NCBI GenBank assembly: GCA_038277395.1 | Contig: CM076193.1 | Location: 81,162,627-81,226,626, forward strand | Reading direction: 5' to 3' | DNA length: 64,000 nt | Source of the DNA: Dryocosmus kuriphilus | Taxonomy: Eukaryota; Arthropoda; Insecta; Hymenoptera; Cynipidae | Shown here: positions 45,841 through 56,111 of the stretch, piece by piece | Layout: every line of letters begins with the position of its first letter | Position numbering within the stretch: the stretch's first letter is position 1 | Notes under the pieces: model-generated | What the model saw: the letters and a program-made list of their open reading frames with translations, nothing else | Told to the model about the DNA's origin: nothing | Databases searched by the model: none | Made by a program: the position numbers and the translations under genes

Positions 45841-46793
45841 CTTATCTTGTTCGCAAACAGCGGCGCTTCTACTCTGTTCTTAGTCACCTCTGCTCCCCTT
45901 CGACCTTGAGACCACTCACCTATTTTTAAGTCCTCTCCCTCTTGGTCCCATATCCACACTGTCTCATTCACCCACAACATGTCTCTTCCAAACCAAACTC
46001 TATTCCCTTTTCTCCTCTCCTCCCAAGCCCTCTCTTCTATTAACCATCCTTTCCTTCTCTCCCTCCATGTCATATCTTCATCAATTCTTTCTTTTCTTCC
46101 CCTAAGCACCTTCTTCTTCCTCATTACCTCCCTCCGCTCCACTTCACTTCCCAGTTTGACTACGTACATCTTCGCTTTTCCTCCTGTCCTGTTGCCCACC
46201 CCATTTATCTCCTGCACCCTGATATTAGCCCCTATGTCCAATTCTTTTATAACGAAATTTCTTCTTTTCTTTTTCCTTTCAAACGCCTCCATTTTCCTTT
46301 CTAAACCACATACTCTACTTTTCATTCTCTCATTCTCCTCTCTCAAGTTCACATCTCCCTCTTCCTCGTCCCCTCTACCTATTTCCTCACGATTCTCTTG
46401 ACGTTCAGCTGTGCATTCTAAGTTACGTATCCTCTCTTCTACCTGCCTTATTAGCTCTCTCCCCTCTTCCTCCTTTTTTCTCTGTTTCTCCTCCATCGTC
46501 TCTAATTTTTGCCAAACTTTTTCTTTCTCTTTCTTCCAGCACTTTTCCCATTTCTTCCATTTCTCTTTTACCTTTATGACTATCCCCTCTCTTCCCATCC
46601 CATGTTCCTTCTCTTCCCCTAGCCCTCTACTCATTACCTTCTCTAACTCTCGGAACATACATTTCATTGTGTCTTTTGTCTTATCTAATGCCTTATCCAT
46701 GGCCTTATTTGACTCTAACACCTTATCAATTGACTTACCAAACTCTAACCTCTCTGCGTCGCCCCCACTAGCCCCACCTGCCCGGCTCTTCAC
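45837..46793 (-). CDS. LINE copy B ORF1 (open, coiled-coil plus RNA-binding domain)
   Basis: A 318-codon uninterrupted frame ending at TGA 45837-45839. Residues ~20-175 are Lys/Glu-rich with heptad character (VKEKWKKWEKCWKKEKEKV, EENERMKSRVCGLERKMEAF), a long coiled coil. Residues ~183-285 resemble an RRM-like domain of LINE ORF1 proteins (RRNFVIKELDI, then IRVQEINGVG and AKMYVVKLGSEVERRE). A C-terminal basic segment (WLIEERAWEERRKGNRVWFG) follows. There is no CCHC knuckle. The first codon given is GTG. The frame continues ~20 codons upstream to a TAG without any ATG, so the authentic start is missing or altered. ORF1 proteins coat LINE RNA in the cytoplasmic particle. Better preserved than its neighbour copy A. 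Confidence 0.7.
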   Translation of the reverse strand: MKSRAGGASGGDAERLEFGKSIDKVLESNKAMDKALDKTKDTMKCMFRELEKVMSRGLGEEKEHGMGREGIVIKVKEKWKKWEKCWKKEKEKVWQKLETMEEKQRKKEEEGRELIRQVEERIRNLECTAERQENREEIGRGDEEEGDVNLREENERMKSRVCGLERKMEAFERKKKRRNFVIKELDIGANIRVQEINGVGNRTGGKAKMYVVKLGSEVERREVMRKKKVLRGRKERIDEDMTWRERRKGWLIEERAWEERRKGNRVWFGRDMLWVNETVWIWDQEGEDLKIGEWSQGRRGAEVTKNRVEAPLFANKIS

Positions 46794-47397
46794 TTCATTT
46801 GTTGCACACTGAACCTCAATCTCTAATTCCCTTCTTTGGGCACGTATTGCCCTCTAGCGCTCTGTTGCCTTGGTCTCCTCGTAATTAGCCTGTTACCCAG
46901 TGGCCTGCTAATCTCCTACCTTACCCACTGATCTCCCACGCCACTTACTGACCTCTCGCTCCTTTCCCCACGCTCCCCTCACCTATCCTATATCCTTCGC
47001 ACTATTTCCACACAAAAAGTCAGTAGTAATTAATAATAACCAAACCTTATCTCACCGTCGGTCTCTCCAGTCTCGTACAACTTCACTACCCTACTTTCTG
47101 TCCACCAAACTAACTAACTAACGTAACTAACTAAACTAACTTCAAACCTAACCTCACTCTTCAGCATGCACCATTTTTTCTCACTTTTTCACTTCTTCCA
47201 CCTTCTGCGACTCTTCCACTCATTTCTCCCACATACCAACTGCCATAACTCTACTCACAACCCTCTTTTTCACCCCACATAACACTTATTCACCTCCAAA
47301 GCCAAAAAGATCGCTCAAATTCCTACACCCGTCCCATCACTATCAACGCCGGAAACGGAAGCCCCCCTGTCACTCTCAGAGCCGGAAACGAAAGCCT
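46794..47397 (-). other. LINE copy B 5' region
   Basis: Pyrimidine-rich on the plus strand, purine-rich on the element strand, no open frame. It begins GGCTTTCGTTTCCGG, with that phrase repeated ~30 bp later (CTTCCGTTTCCGG). Contains GTGATGGGACG, shared with copy A near 45445. Confidence 0.5.
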
Positions 47398-47412
47398 TAA
47401 TTGTGTATGTAT
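47398..47412. repeat. Target duplication, right copy
   Basis: TAATTGTGTATGTAT, identical to 40429-40443. Confidence 0.85.
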
Positions 47413-48082
47413 TAAAACTGTTCAAACTGTTAAAGAAACTTTCTTAGTATAACTTTTATGTAATCAGTTTTTATTTTTTCAAAATTCTTTCATTGATTTG
47501 TAGTTTTATGTTAATGAGAAAATTAATCTACTACCCATACTTTCATTGTCAAATGATAACGCCAACTGTGGATAATGTAACTGTCTAGAATATTTAGATT
47601 CTATAGTAGATGATTGATAAGAGCGTTTAGATATAATTGCATTAGCAATCACCCACAATCGGTCTGTATAAATGTTCATAAAAGATTTAAAATCTTTTGT
47701 TTAATTTAAATTTAAAATTGTAATTTATTAAAGTATTTATATTTTTTATTTATCTACCTTAGGTATTATTATTTATTCTATTATTAGTTTATTATTTATA
47801 TGTATTATCTTATTATATTAATTATAATACCTTATAATTATATTTCGCCTCATTTATGTTAAATTCGTTAAAAATGAAAATATATTCATGATTCAACTTT
47901 AATATCGGAATTTACGCAGTTTTACATAGGTAAAGAATAGTACATTGTGTTACAAGTGCGGGAAGTTGAACATTCCACGAGTGTGAAGTTTGTAACACGA
48001 GTGAAATGTCTTCCAGCACATGTCAGACACGATATTTTTTGCAAAAAATGCATGAAAATGCAATGAAAAATACGAAATCGAG
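47413..48082. other. AT-rich DNA without gene
   Basis: No gene. Near 47955-48005 the phrases GTGCGGGAAG and CGAGTGTGAAG...AACACGAGTG are mildly similar to those at 50360-50410 on the far side of the recombinase gene. Confidence 0.45.
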
Positions 48083-48172
48083 GTCGTGGTGTGGGGGGGA
48101 GGGGGGTTTAGGGCGCAGCCCTGGTGGGGGTGCAGGGGACGAAGCCCCGGAGGGGGGGGGGCGAAGCCCCCC
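48083..48172. repeat. G-rich hairpin block
   Basis: Stacked GGGCGCAGCCC, GGGGACGAAGCCCC and GGGGGGCGAAGCCCCCC hairpins with G-runs between. A related inverted hairpin lies at 51046-51078. Confidence 0.8.
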
Positions 48173-48307
48173 GACTGAAGAAAAAACCAAATATTAAGTC
48201 ACAATAATATTAGATTAAACTAAACAAAAACAAGATAAAAATCAGGTTATTGTTATTCAGTTGCGTTTAATAACTAACACTGGTTTAATATTTTAATAAT
48301 ATTACAG

Positions 48308-50220
48308 TTAGTTGATAGTAACATTACTGTTCGTTAAATGAAAAATTTTTGTGTTTTGGTTGTCAACATCTTCAATGTTTTGAGTTTTTTCCACTTTAGA
48401 TTGCTTCAGTGGTATGAGGTTTAAATCAGAATTATCGTTCGACGTTGATGCGTTTATGTTTATAGATTCAGTTATCATATGTGATATTTTTCTTTTGTTA
48501 TTGACGGAGTTTTCGATGTAACCCTCAGCAACTGATGTTGCCTTCCATCCACCATGTTGTTTGATGGTAGTAATGTTGGCACCGGAATCTGCAAGCAAGG
48601 TGGCAGACGTTCGACGAAAGGCGTGACCCGTGTATGAGCTGGCATCTGGCAGATTTAAATACTCTGCGATTTGTTGAGGCATAGCACCAAATTTGTTTAT
48701 GCCAATAGGTTGAATAGTGCACTTTCCCTTTGCGTAATTTAAGAAGAAACAGTGACTCGGTGCATCTTTTGGACGAAGGGCTTGATATTTCTTAACAATA
48801 TCATAAAATTTCCCGTCGATAGTAAACGATCTTGGAATTTTCGTCTTCGTATTTGGGATTTTTACGAGCAGCATTGATCCATGGGCTGTTACATCGTTTA
48901 CGGTTGTATTTGTCAGTTCCTCGCACCTACAAGCCCCAAGGACACCGAAAATCAAAGCAACCTGTAAATAAGATTTCATTTTTATATAATTTGTAGAATT
49001 TTTCTCATGTATTTATAACCATGTGTGTGAACGAACGCTTTTTTTTTTTTTCGCGTGTGTGTGTTTTTTTAAAAAAAGATTTCGTATAATTTTAAGATAT
49101 TTCAGGATGTTAAGTGAAATTTTAATAGAATTCATGCAATTTTAAAGGATTTTTAAGAATTCTAAGGAATTTTAAGGGATTCTAAATATTTTGAAATTGT
49201 GACGCATTTTAAGAGGTTTCTAAGAATTTAAAGAGATTTTATGAAATTTTATGAGATTTTTTATAAGTTTAAGTGATTCCAAAAGATTTTTGTGATCTTT
49301 AAAAGATTTTGTGAAATTTTAAAGGATTTTGCATGTAATTTGAAGAGATTCTTAATACGTTTATCGGATTTTAAAAGATATGAAGGGATTTTAAATTTTA
49401 CTTTAAAATTTCAGGAATTTTAAGTTATGTCAAAAGGATTCTAGAAATTTTAAAGGAATTTAGGATATTTTATGAAATTGTAAAGGAATTCATGCAATTT
49501 TAAAATATTCCGAAAGCATTTTTGTAGGGTTTTAATGAATGGTGTTTATGTGTCAAGTTACATACGTTAAGCAAGAATTTTAACCTCCAAATGTCTGTTT
49601 AATACTTTTTTGTGTAAGAGGAAAAGTTCAAGTTCGAACCACTGTAATTAGTACTTTTGAATAAAAAAACGGAATACTGCTGTGTTGCAGAAAAAATCTA
49701 AATTTAATTTTTCTAGAGAAAACTGAAATTTGACACTTACTTTTGTTGCAAGATATTGCTGATCGGGAGCATAATTTAGAAACTTTTTTACATCTTCGCT
49801 CGTCAAACTTTTTGACTTTTCACTGTGATATCCATCAGATTTTCTTCTTAACAGAGCAGTTAGTTGGTGATATGACTCAATATCAATTTTTTGCTTTACA
49901 TTCAATGTGCTCTTTAACATTGAGTAACGTGCCCACAGTGTTGAGGGTGCTAGAGTTTTTGAGAGTTCGTCAAAATAAGCAAGGAGCACGTTTTCTGTTA
50001 GAGAGGTTATTTCATTTGTTTGGCACCAGTTTATAAACATATTATAAACGGAGTTATATTTCTCCAATGATTTTGGGGGCAACAGTTTTTCAGCAGCTGC
50101 TTCAGCTGCAGCTCGTATTTTTGGCGGAGTACCCGGCAACTTTTTTTCTGATTCAGTATTCATGGTATTCATGTCGACTGGTCGGATGTTTGAAACAGTT
50201 TGAAAGCTTTCTATGAGCAT
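48308..50220 (-). CDS. Crypton-like tyrosine recombinase, two exons
   Basis: Exon 1 is 50220-49741 (ATG; 160 codons), the intron 49740-48962 (GTAAGT...TTTACAG), exon 2 48961-48308, phase 0, giving 377 residues without a break. Exon 1 encodes an N-terminal helical core-binding domain (SLEKYNSVYNMFINWCQ, LLAYFDELSKTLAPSTL). Exon 2 is the catalytic domain: R172 in ACRCEEL, candidate Lys near 199-201, H273 and R276 in GHAFRRTSATLL, H296/W299 in KQHGGWKATS, and nucleophile Y308 in AEGYIENS. All residues expected of a tyrosine recombinase are there. These enzymes cut and rejoin DNA through a 3'-phosphotyrosine. Crypton transposons encode such enzymes, and insect copies of this family are known. The acidic Asn/Ser-rich tail has no known role. 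A domesticated host gene is the alternative. Confidence 0.8.
49080..49520. repeat. Degenerate short tandem repeat inside intron
   Basis: AATTTTAAAGGATTTT and close variants (GATTTTATGAAATTTT, GATTTTAAAAGAT) recur roughly every 15-25 bp. This low-complexity array fills most of the recombinase intron. Confidence 0.65.
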
Positions 50221-51045
50221 GATGAGTGTCCATGATGAGCGTCATGAAAACAAATGTGGTCAGTTGAGTTGTCCGGTTACTCCGCGTGATAGCGCTACAT
50301 GCCGTGTGAATACTAATTGCCGAAACGCCCGTACTCAAGACAAGCGCTTGTAAATGATTCAGTGCGGGAATATTCCCGTACGAGTGCGGGAATATGTTAC
50401 ATTCCCGCACGCTACTCTCACAGTAGAGGAATCTTAAATTTTCCGTACGCTTTATGCACACGGAATGTGACCATTTTCATGCATGTGTTGCAAAAAATTA
50501 ATTTTTGAAACATTTGCGCACAAAGTTCGGTTTCTCTTACCTGCATAGCAGACACGCCCGATTCACACACGTTGTGGGAGAAGTTCTTTGCGCAAGCTAC
50601 GTGACGTGCGTGGATATCCTCTTGCTAGAATTTGCAGACGGCTGATAGCCAATCAAAAAAAAAACAACATTCATACTCATGCTAGGAGTGTACCAGGTCT
50701 AATGGCATTCGCGCACGTTCACATGGATCATCATAGATGTCGCTAGTTGATTAGCACCACGTAACGTGATCTTAACGTAACTTGTGTACAAAATTTAGTT
50801 AGATATTCACTTTTCCAATATTTTAAGCTTGTCAAATGTCACCACGTACATGAAAAAAAAAATATTGAATAGTACAGTTGAAATGAGTTCGAAAAATGAA
50901 AGAAGTTAAAGTAATTTTGAAGGTAATATATTTGTGTCTGAGAAATAAAATAAACTTTACGTTTCTTAGAATAAAAAAGAGAAAATATTTCTGACGTTTT
51001 TCTTCGTACTATTTATAAAATAATCGTATTTTGTTTTGTTTCTTA
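50221..51045. other. Upstream region of recombinase gene
   Basis: Non-coding. Contains GTGCGGGAATATTCCCGTAC followed by CGAGTGCGGGAATATG and ATTCCCGCACG (50362-50410), a cluster of inverted GTGCGGGAAT motifs ~140 bp upstream of the ATG that could be recombinase recognition sites or promoter elements (inference). Confidence 0.4.
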
Positions 51046-51078
51046 TGGGGGCTTCGCCCCCCCCCCCCCTCCCTACAG
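51046..51078. repeat. G/C hairpin block, inverted relative to 48083-48172
   Basis: GGGGGCTTCGCCCCCCCCCC followed by CTCCC. Reverse complement of the CGAAGCCCCC blocks beyond the gene's other end. Confidence 0.7.
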
Positions 51079-51149
51079 AATATGAAAGGCTGCCATTTTG
51101 TGTCCTCAAGAATTTAAAAAAGTATTATTATTATTATAGTTAAGTAGTT

Positions 51150-51993
51150 CGAGCTCAGAAGTTCATTGCCTCATCTACCCGAAAGCGCCACGCATCTCTA
51201 TCCTGTGCATCCTCCATCCAGTTTAAATAATCATGTCCTAGCTCTTTTAGATCGTCCCTTACGTTTTTCTCTCATCTGTTTCTCGTTCTGCCTAGAGGTC
51301 ACTTACTAATCGTTTTCCATCTTAAAATTTACGCCAGTGTTCTTTCGTTTCCCATTCTCGCTACATGTCCCGCGCATCTTAATTTACACGCTTTCATTAC
51401 TCTACTAATATTTACTGACCCGTAGAGAGCATGCAGCTCATCATTATGCAGTTTCCTCCATTCAACAGTCTCTTCGTCCTTTTTTGGCCCATAGATTTTC
51501 CTAAGTACCTTATATTCGAATACTCTAAACTCCTCTCCTTTCGTCAGCGCCGACGTTTCGCACTGGTACGTGACGACCGGAATTATTATCGTTTTGTAAA
51601 TTCTTACCTCGATGTTTCTAAACAACGATCGTGATTTTAGTAACGTATTTGTTGCATAGTAGCACCCATTGCCAGCGAGAAGCCGCCTGTTGATTTCCGT
51701 TCTAAACCTATTTCCTTGGCTTTTATGATCAACATTTCTGCATTTTCAGCTACCGTTTCTTTGTCATCCCCGGATAAGTCGAGATTATCCGCATATCCCA
51801 GAAGTTCTATTATCCTATTGAAGGTAACACTGGATGGATTATTTTGCACTTGTCTATTCACGTATTCTAAAACTAAGTTGAAAAGGATTCACGAAAGCGC
51901 ATCGCCCTGTTTCAGACTATCGCGGATCAGAAACTCTTCAGATAAACTTCCATTTACGCGTATTCTACCCCTAATGCCGTTTACAAGGGGTGT
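51150..51993 (-). pseudogene. RTE-type LINE, 3' part of reverse transcriptase gene
   Basis: Open pieces: 51861-51637 holds the palm strand (IELLGYADNLDLSGDD, with the active-site YADD altered to YADN) and KAKEIGL. 51625-51329 holds IYKTIIIPVVTYQCETSALT, VFEYKVLRKIYGPKKDEE and KACKLRCAGHVARM, the usual RTE C-terminal pattern. Down to ~51155 shifted frames encode ELGHDYLNWMEDAQDRDAWR and the end of the protein. Several frame breaks. The upstream half continues at 53255 beyond the mariner insertion. Confidence 0.8.
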
Positions 51994-51995
51994 TA

Positions 51996-53252
51996 GTTGA
52001 AGTTTGCCGGCTTTTCAATAAAGAAAGCACTTAATTCTCAAGAGAATCTCAAAAATTTTTTATTCAATGTATTGACCATTGGATTGTACATATTTTGCCC
52101 ATCTTTCAGGCAAATCATGGATACCATTCCAAAAAAAATTTTTCTCTTTCGAGGCAAACCATTCGACGAGCCATTTTTCGACTTCTTCAAAATTGGCGAA
52201 GCGCTGCTCTGCGAGTGAGTGTCCCATTGATGCGAAAAGGTGATAGTCGGACGGGGCGAGGTCTGGAGAGTACGGCGGGTGCGATAATATTTCCCAATTC
52301 AATGCTTGTAATGTGTTCTTCACCAGTTTAGCGGTATGAGACGGTGCGTTGTCATGTTTTAGGATAACTTTGCCATGTCTTCGGGCCCATTCCGGCCGTT
52401 TGTCGATCAACGCATGATTCAAATTGATAATTTGTTGTCGGTAGCGATCTGTATTCACCGTCTCACCAGGTTTTAATAACTCGAAGTACACCACACTGGT
52501 CCCACCAAACACAGAGCATTGTCTAACGGCTAAAGCGAATTGGCGTTTGAGTCGATGGGCCGACCTCAACAGGTGAAAGCCATGATTTTTTTCGCTTCGG
52601 GTCCTCGAAATAAATCCATTTTTCGTCCCCCGTGCCAATTCGATGCAGAAAAGATTTCCTTTCGAACCGTTGAAGCAGAATTTCAGAAATGGTTTTTCGA
52701 TTTTCCATTTGTCTATCGTTCAGTTGGTGTGGTACCCATTTTCCATACTTTTGGATTTTTCCCATGGCTTTTAAACGTTAGCAAATTGCTCCTCGGGTCA
52801 CATTTAGTGTTTGTGCCAATTGTTGTTGCGATTGGGTTGGGTCTTCATCCAATAACTCCTGCAATTCCTCGTCTTCGAACTTTTTCGCTGCACCAGGATG
52901 TTCATTGCCTGTTAAATCAAAATCTCCACTTTTAAATTGACGAAACCATGTCTCACATGTTCTAATCACTGGAGCATGTTCACCATAAGTTTCTACCAGC
53001 AATCGATGAGCTTCAACTTTTTTTTTCTTTTGATGATATAAGAAAAGCAACGACTGCCGCAAATGCGATTTACTTGGAACGAAACTCGACATATTCACTG
53101 AGGTAAACAACTATGATGCTATTCTTTTGGCAGAATGTAATTGTGTATTTTTGAAGGCTATTGTCCATAGAAAAATATGACATAGATGCCAAATCATAGA
53201 AATGTATACATACCTCTAGCGATATCTATGAGTAAAACCGGCAAACTTCAAC
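51996..53252 (-). mobile_element. mariner element, 1,257 bp
   Basis: Inverted ends GTTGAAGTTTGCCGG (51996) and its complement ending at 53252, each flanked by TA (51994-51995; 53253-53254). Typical mariner size and layout, inserted into the RTE LINE. Confidence 0.9.
52060..53092 (-). pseudogene. mariner transposase, one stop and one frameshift
   Basis: ATG at 53092 (MSSFVPSKSHLRQSLLFLYH) begins a HTH region (FRQFKSGDFDLTG, TQSQQQLAQTLNVTRGAI). An in-frame TAA lies at about 52778, after which the same frame goes on (RLKAMGKIQKYGKWVPHQL, DEKWIYFEDPKRKKSW with the first Asp). A frameshift near 52540 moves the rest to 52638-52060, with VVYFELLKPGETVNTDRYRQ, HDNAPSHTAKL and YSPDLAPSDYHLF. The second and third Asp are exactly 34 residues apart (D34D, the mariner signature). 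All three catalytic acids remain, but the two lesions inactivate the gene. Few lesions suggest a fairly young copy. Confidence 0.9.
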
Positions 53253-53254
53253 TA

Positions 53255-53745
53255 GCAGCCCTGGCAAGCAAACTTCGATAAGGCTAACCAATTTCCTTGG
53301 TCCACCCAAGAACTCTAGAATCCAAAACATTCGTGCGTGTACAATAGAGTCGTAAGCTTTTTTGAAATCGATAAAAAGCCGATGTATTGCTTCATTAAAT
53401 TTCCATTTCTTTCCTAACACTTGTCTAATTGTGAACATTTGATTGTTTGCAGACTGGTTTCGAAGGAATCCACACGGAGGCACTGTGAAATTCCCCGACA
53501 GTTGTTACAGTTCGTTTTAGCGCCTTTTTAAAAAATGGTTATAATATTAGAGGTATTCCATTCCTCCGGTATGCGTTCTGTTTCCTAGATTGCACGTATT
53601 AATTTGCGAATTTTCCTTGTGAGGCAAGGGCCCCCCATTTTTTATCAGTTCTGACGATAGTTCGTCGATGCCCGCGGCCTTGTTATTTTTCAACTTCTTT
53701 ATGGACTGTGACGCGGCCTTTTACCTAACGATAGATATTGGTGTC
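53255..53745 (-). pseudogene. RTE-type LINE, 5' part of reverse transcriptase gene
   Basis: 53226-53483 open piece: FLRNQSANNQMFTIRQVLGK, then LFIDFKKAYDSIVHARMFWI with the first catalytic Asp, and FLGGPRKLVSLIEVCL. Further upstream, shifted frames encode the KNNKAAGIDEL finger motif and RIPEEWN. It stops abruptly at ~53750, where an unrelated TGTCACGTACC sequence begins, so the endonuclease half is missing. Confidence 0.75.
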
Positions 53746-53751
53746 ACGTAC

Positions 53752-54640
53752 CAGCAATTTAATAAAAAGGAGGTTTGTAGTATAGGTAGAATAGGCCTAC
53801 AGATGCTGATAGGTCGGAGGTAACGACAGACTAATCTGATTGGTAAATCCGATTGTTTATTTAGTATGGGACCGTTGAACCCGCTCCTGGTGAGATGTCC
53901 ATTGCTGATTGTTTAAATTTTATTCACTATAAAAAATGGGGGAATTTTGAGGGAAATCAAAATTATAACCAAAAATAAAACACTCACTAACTTTGTAAAA
54001 TCGTGTAGAAAATAATTACTTTTATTTTAAATCTCCATTACTCAAAGTTAAGAACTACCGTCCATTATTGACGGGCAAGAATTTACTTGTGTTATTCGTA
54101 TTCTAAGTGGACCTTTCGACGATTAGCCGACTACGGCAGAAGGCGCGAGTGAGACAGAGAAGGAGAGACGAGCGCGAGACAGAGAAGGAGCGACTTGATG
54201 GTTTAACAGTTCAATATCTAACCTTGTCAAGCTAAGCGATATGATCCCTTGTCCTTCAACAGCCAGGTCGTCCTGCACTTTTGCCACACCGCACCGTTCT
54301 CCGTGTTGTGACCGTTGTCCGAAAAGCACTTTTACCGTTTTTTTAACTCAATTCACTTTTCACAAACCGATGTGGACTTACTGGAAAAATGAAATGAATT
54401 TAACGTTTTTTTCTTTACTCAAAACACTTATCCCAAACCGATGTGGACTTACTGGTATAAATGAACTGAATTTATTTTTATTTTAATTTTACGTCGTGAT
54501 AAAAACCCCGGGGCATTGCTATCTTTTCACGCTCTTATTTTGCGCTTTTCGTACAACAATCCGACACTCGAAGAGGCGCGAGCAAAAAGACACGACGGAG
54601 CCTGGACTGTGAAGTCCGTCTAAATTTGCGAAGTTCTAGC
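53752..54640 (+). repeat. LTR-like sequence truncating the RTE element
   Basis: Starts TGTCACGTACCAG, resembling the LTR start at 2441 (TGTTACGTACCAC), exactly where RTE homology ends. No second LTR or coding region is joined to it and I could not find its right end; a solo LTR is the best guess. At 54140-54195 AGACAGAGAAGGAG is directly repeated. Confidence 0.3.
54340..54485 (+). repeat. Tandem duplication, ~70 bp units
   Basis: AACCGATGTGGACTTACTGG occurs at ~54365 and ~54436, each followed by an AATGAA(A/C)TGAATTTA phrase. Confidence 0.8.
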
Positions 54641-55226
54641 ACGGGCTAGAGCTGGGTAATTAATGCTGCCGAAACAAGGCACTGAGTTGCCTCGTTGCCT
54701 AAGGTATGTATGATTTTGGGTAGGGTTTTCCGCTGAGTTCGCACCCCGAGCGTGGGACTCTGTCCCGGCAGGATGCAGTCCGCGTGACCACTAATTGCTG
54801 AGTTTTGAAAATTATTGCAACTTAAGAAATTTGGAAAGCACACGTGCACTGTTGCTATGCAGTTCACTTAAAGTACTTAGTTAATTTTTCTAAATCAAAA
54901 TCCAATCTCAAAGAAATAGTGTAAGTTCTTAGACTTAAATATTTATCTTTTAAATGTTATTTATAATAATTGTTAGGAAGAATTAACCTCTTATTGTTAA
55001 TTTATTGTTGTTGTTACCTTTATTATTTAGTATTGTTGTTTTAGTTTAGTTTATTTTAATTGAGGATCTCTCCAATCGACAGCATTCAATAATCTCATTA
55101 ATCAATCTTATTATTAGTAATAATTAAATGATTAATGCAATAGAAACTCAGTAAATAGTATTGGCCTCCAATTATTTATTAACGTTCGTCAATAATTAAA
55201 GGAGCCGTAATTACTATAAGGCAATA

Positions 55227-55228
<2 letters not shown>
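54641..55228. other. No gene recognised
   Basis: A GC-richer stretch (54640-54800) with a motif-less 73-codon minus frame, then AT-rich sequence. Confidence 0.45.
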
Positions 55229-55286
<58 letters not shown>

Positions 55287-55375
55287 TAATATACATTTAT
55301 ATAAATAATAAACATATAAATAATACATATATATATATACACACATATATATATATATATATATATTTAATAACA
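55229..55375. repeat. (TA)n microsatellite, interrupted
   Basis: TA/CATATA repeats over ~145 bp with short interruptions (55281-55330). The Tyr/Ile-rich frame across it is an artefact. Confidence 0.9.
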
Positions 55376-56111
55376 ATCCTGGAGATGAATGTCAGTTTCT
55401 GTATTGGTTGCCATTGATCATCGAGATTCTAGTGTTTACCGAATGTTGTTAAAAATTAATGTATAGATAGCCGATAAGTTTTTAGAGATTATTCTTGAAG
55501 GAAGTTTTTATTGGTAAAATGATTTATTTTCATGAAGTTGTTGTTCAACTTTGATTTATCCATATATTAGTGATAATCTATTAATCCGGTAGGACCTTCT
55601 AGTTTTAGGGTCTGATTACAATTTTGATTCCGCCAATTAATCGAAATATTCTATATCGATATTGTTCTTTTATTCAAAATTGCAGAGCTTTATTATTTGT
55701 TATTAGTAAATTTCAGTTTATTTAGTAATTTTTTGAAATTCGAGATTTGGATAGTTTATGGCAAGTTAGGAACATTATCTCTATGGCGTTTTGATTTTTA
55801 ATAACAATTGAATTTGTTATTTAAATTTCTGTGGTCTCGCGGATCACTGCGAATATCCGTAAAGCATGATGAGAAGGAGGTTCATTCTCAACGTGCTTCT
55901 CGTCTCTTTTGCTCTACTACACCGTTGCCTCTTCTCTCCTACTCTCTCTTACTGGATGTATAGTCTACTAGTATTTTAAGTTCGTGTGTGTATTAACGCG
56001 GGAGACGCAACCACGTCGGCCACGGCCATGCATTTATACTTGTGTAGGTTGTGGGGATAAGCAATTCGCCAAGAATTTTTAATTGCCATCCTCACAGAAC
56101 CCACCGTAACA
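55376..56111 (-). repeat. Probable 3' LTR of env-bearing gypsy element
   Basis: On the minus strand TGTTACGGTGGGTTCTGTG starts at 56111, after a short G-rich tract (CAGGGCGGGTT), 600 bp past the env frame. A TATA box follows ~75 bp in. The left limit is unknown because the partner LTR lies beyond 64000; 55376, the edge of the TA tract, is an arbitrary bound. Confidence 0.45.
56031..56040 (-). promoter_or_regulatory. TATA box in LTR
   Basis: Minus-strand AGTATAAATG, ~75 bp inside the LTR, a reasonable place for the U3 promoter. Confidence 0.4.

Larger units (their letters stand above)
40444..47397 (-). mobile_element. Compound LINE insertion (two head-to-tail copies, one target duplication)
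   Basis: Reading the minus strand from 47397: 5' region, ORF1, a stub of ORF2 and a 3' tail (copy B, 47397 to ~45455). A second 5' region, ORF1, full ORF2 and 3' tail follow (copy A, ~45454 to 40444). Both tails contain CTCAAACCCGTAAAAGGGAGAG, and both 5' regions contain GTGATGGGACG. The 15 bp target duplication lies only at the outer ends and is absent from the internal junction. This points to one insertion event rather than two independent ones. Confidence 0.75.

Noticed and set aside
43213..46812. Long plus-strand frames rich in Ser, Phe, Leu and Pro (e.g. 43213-43797, 44333-44851, 45979-46401)
   Set aside because: Shadows of the purine-rich LINE ORFs on the minus strand. Translating pyrimidine-rich complement gives such compositions.
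48083..51078. CRISPR array or prokaryotic attachment sites around the recombinase
   Set aside because: No regular repeat-spacer pattern; the recombinase gene has a spliceosomal intron and is eukaryotic.
55179..55376. 65-codon Tyr/Ile frame
   Set aside because: Translation of a TA microsatellite.
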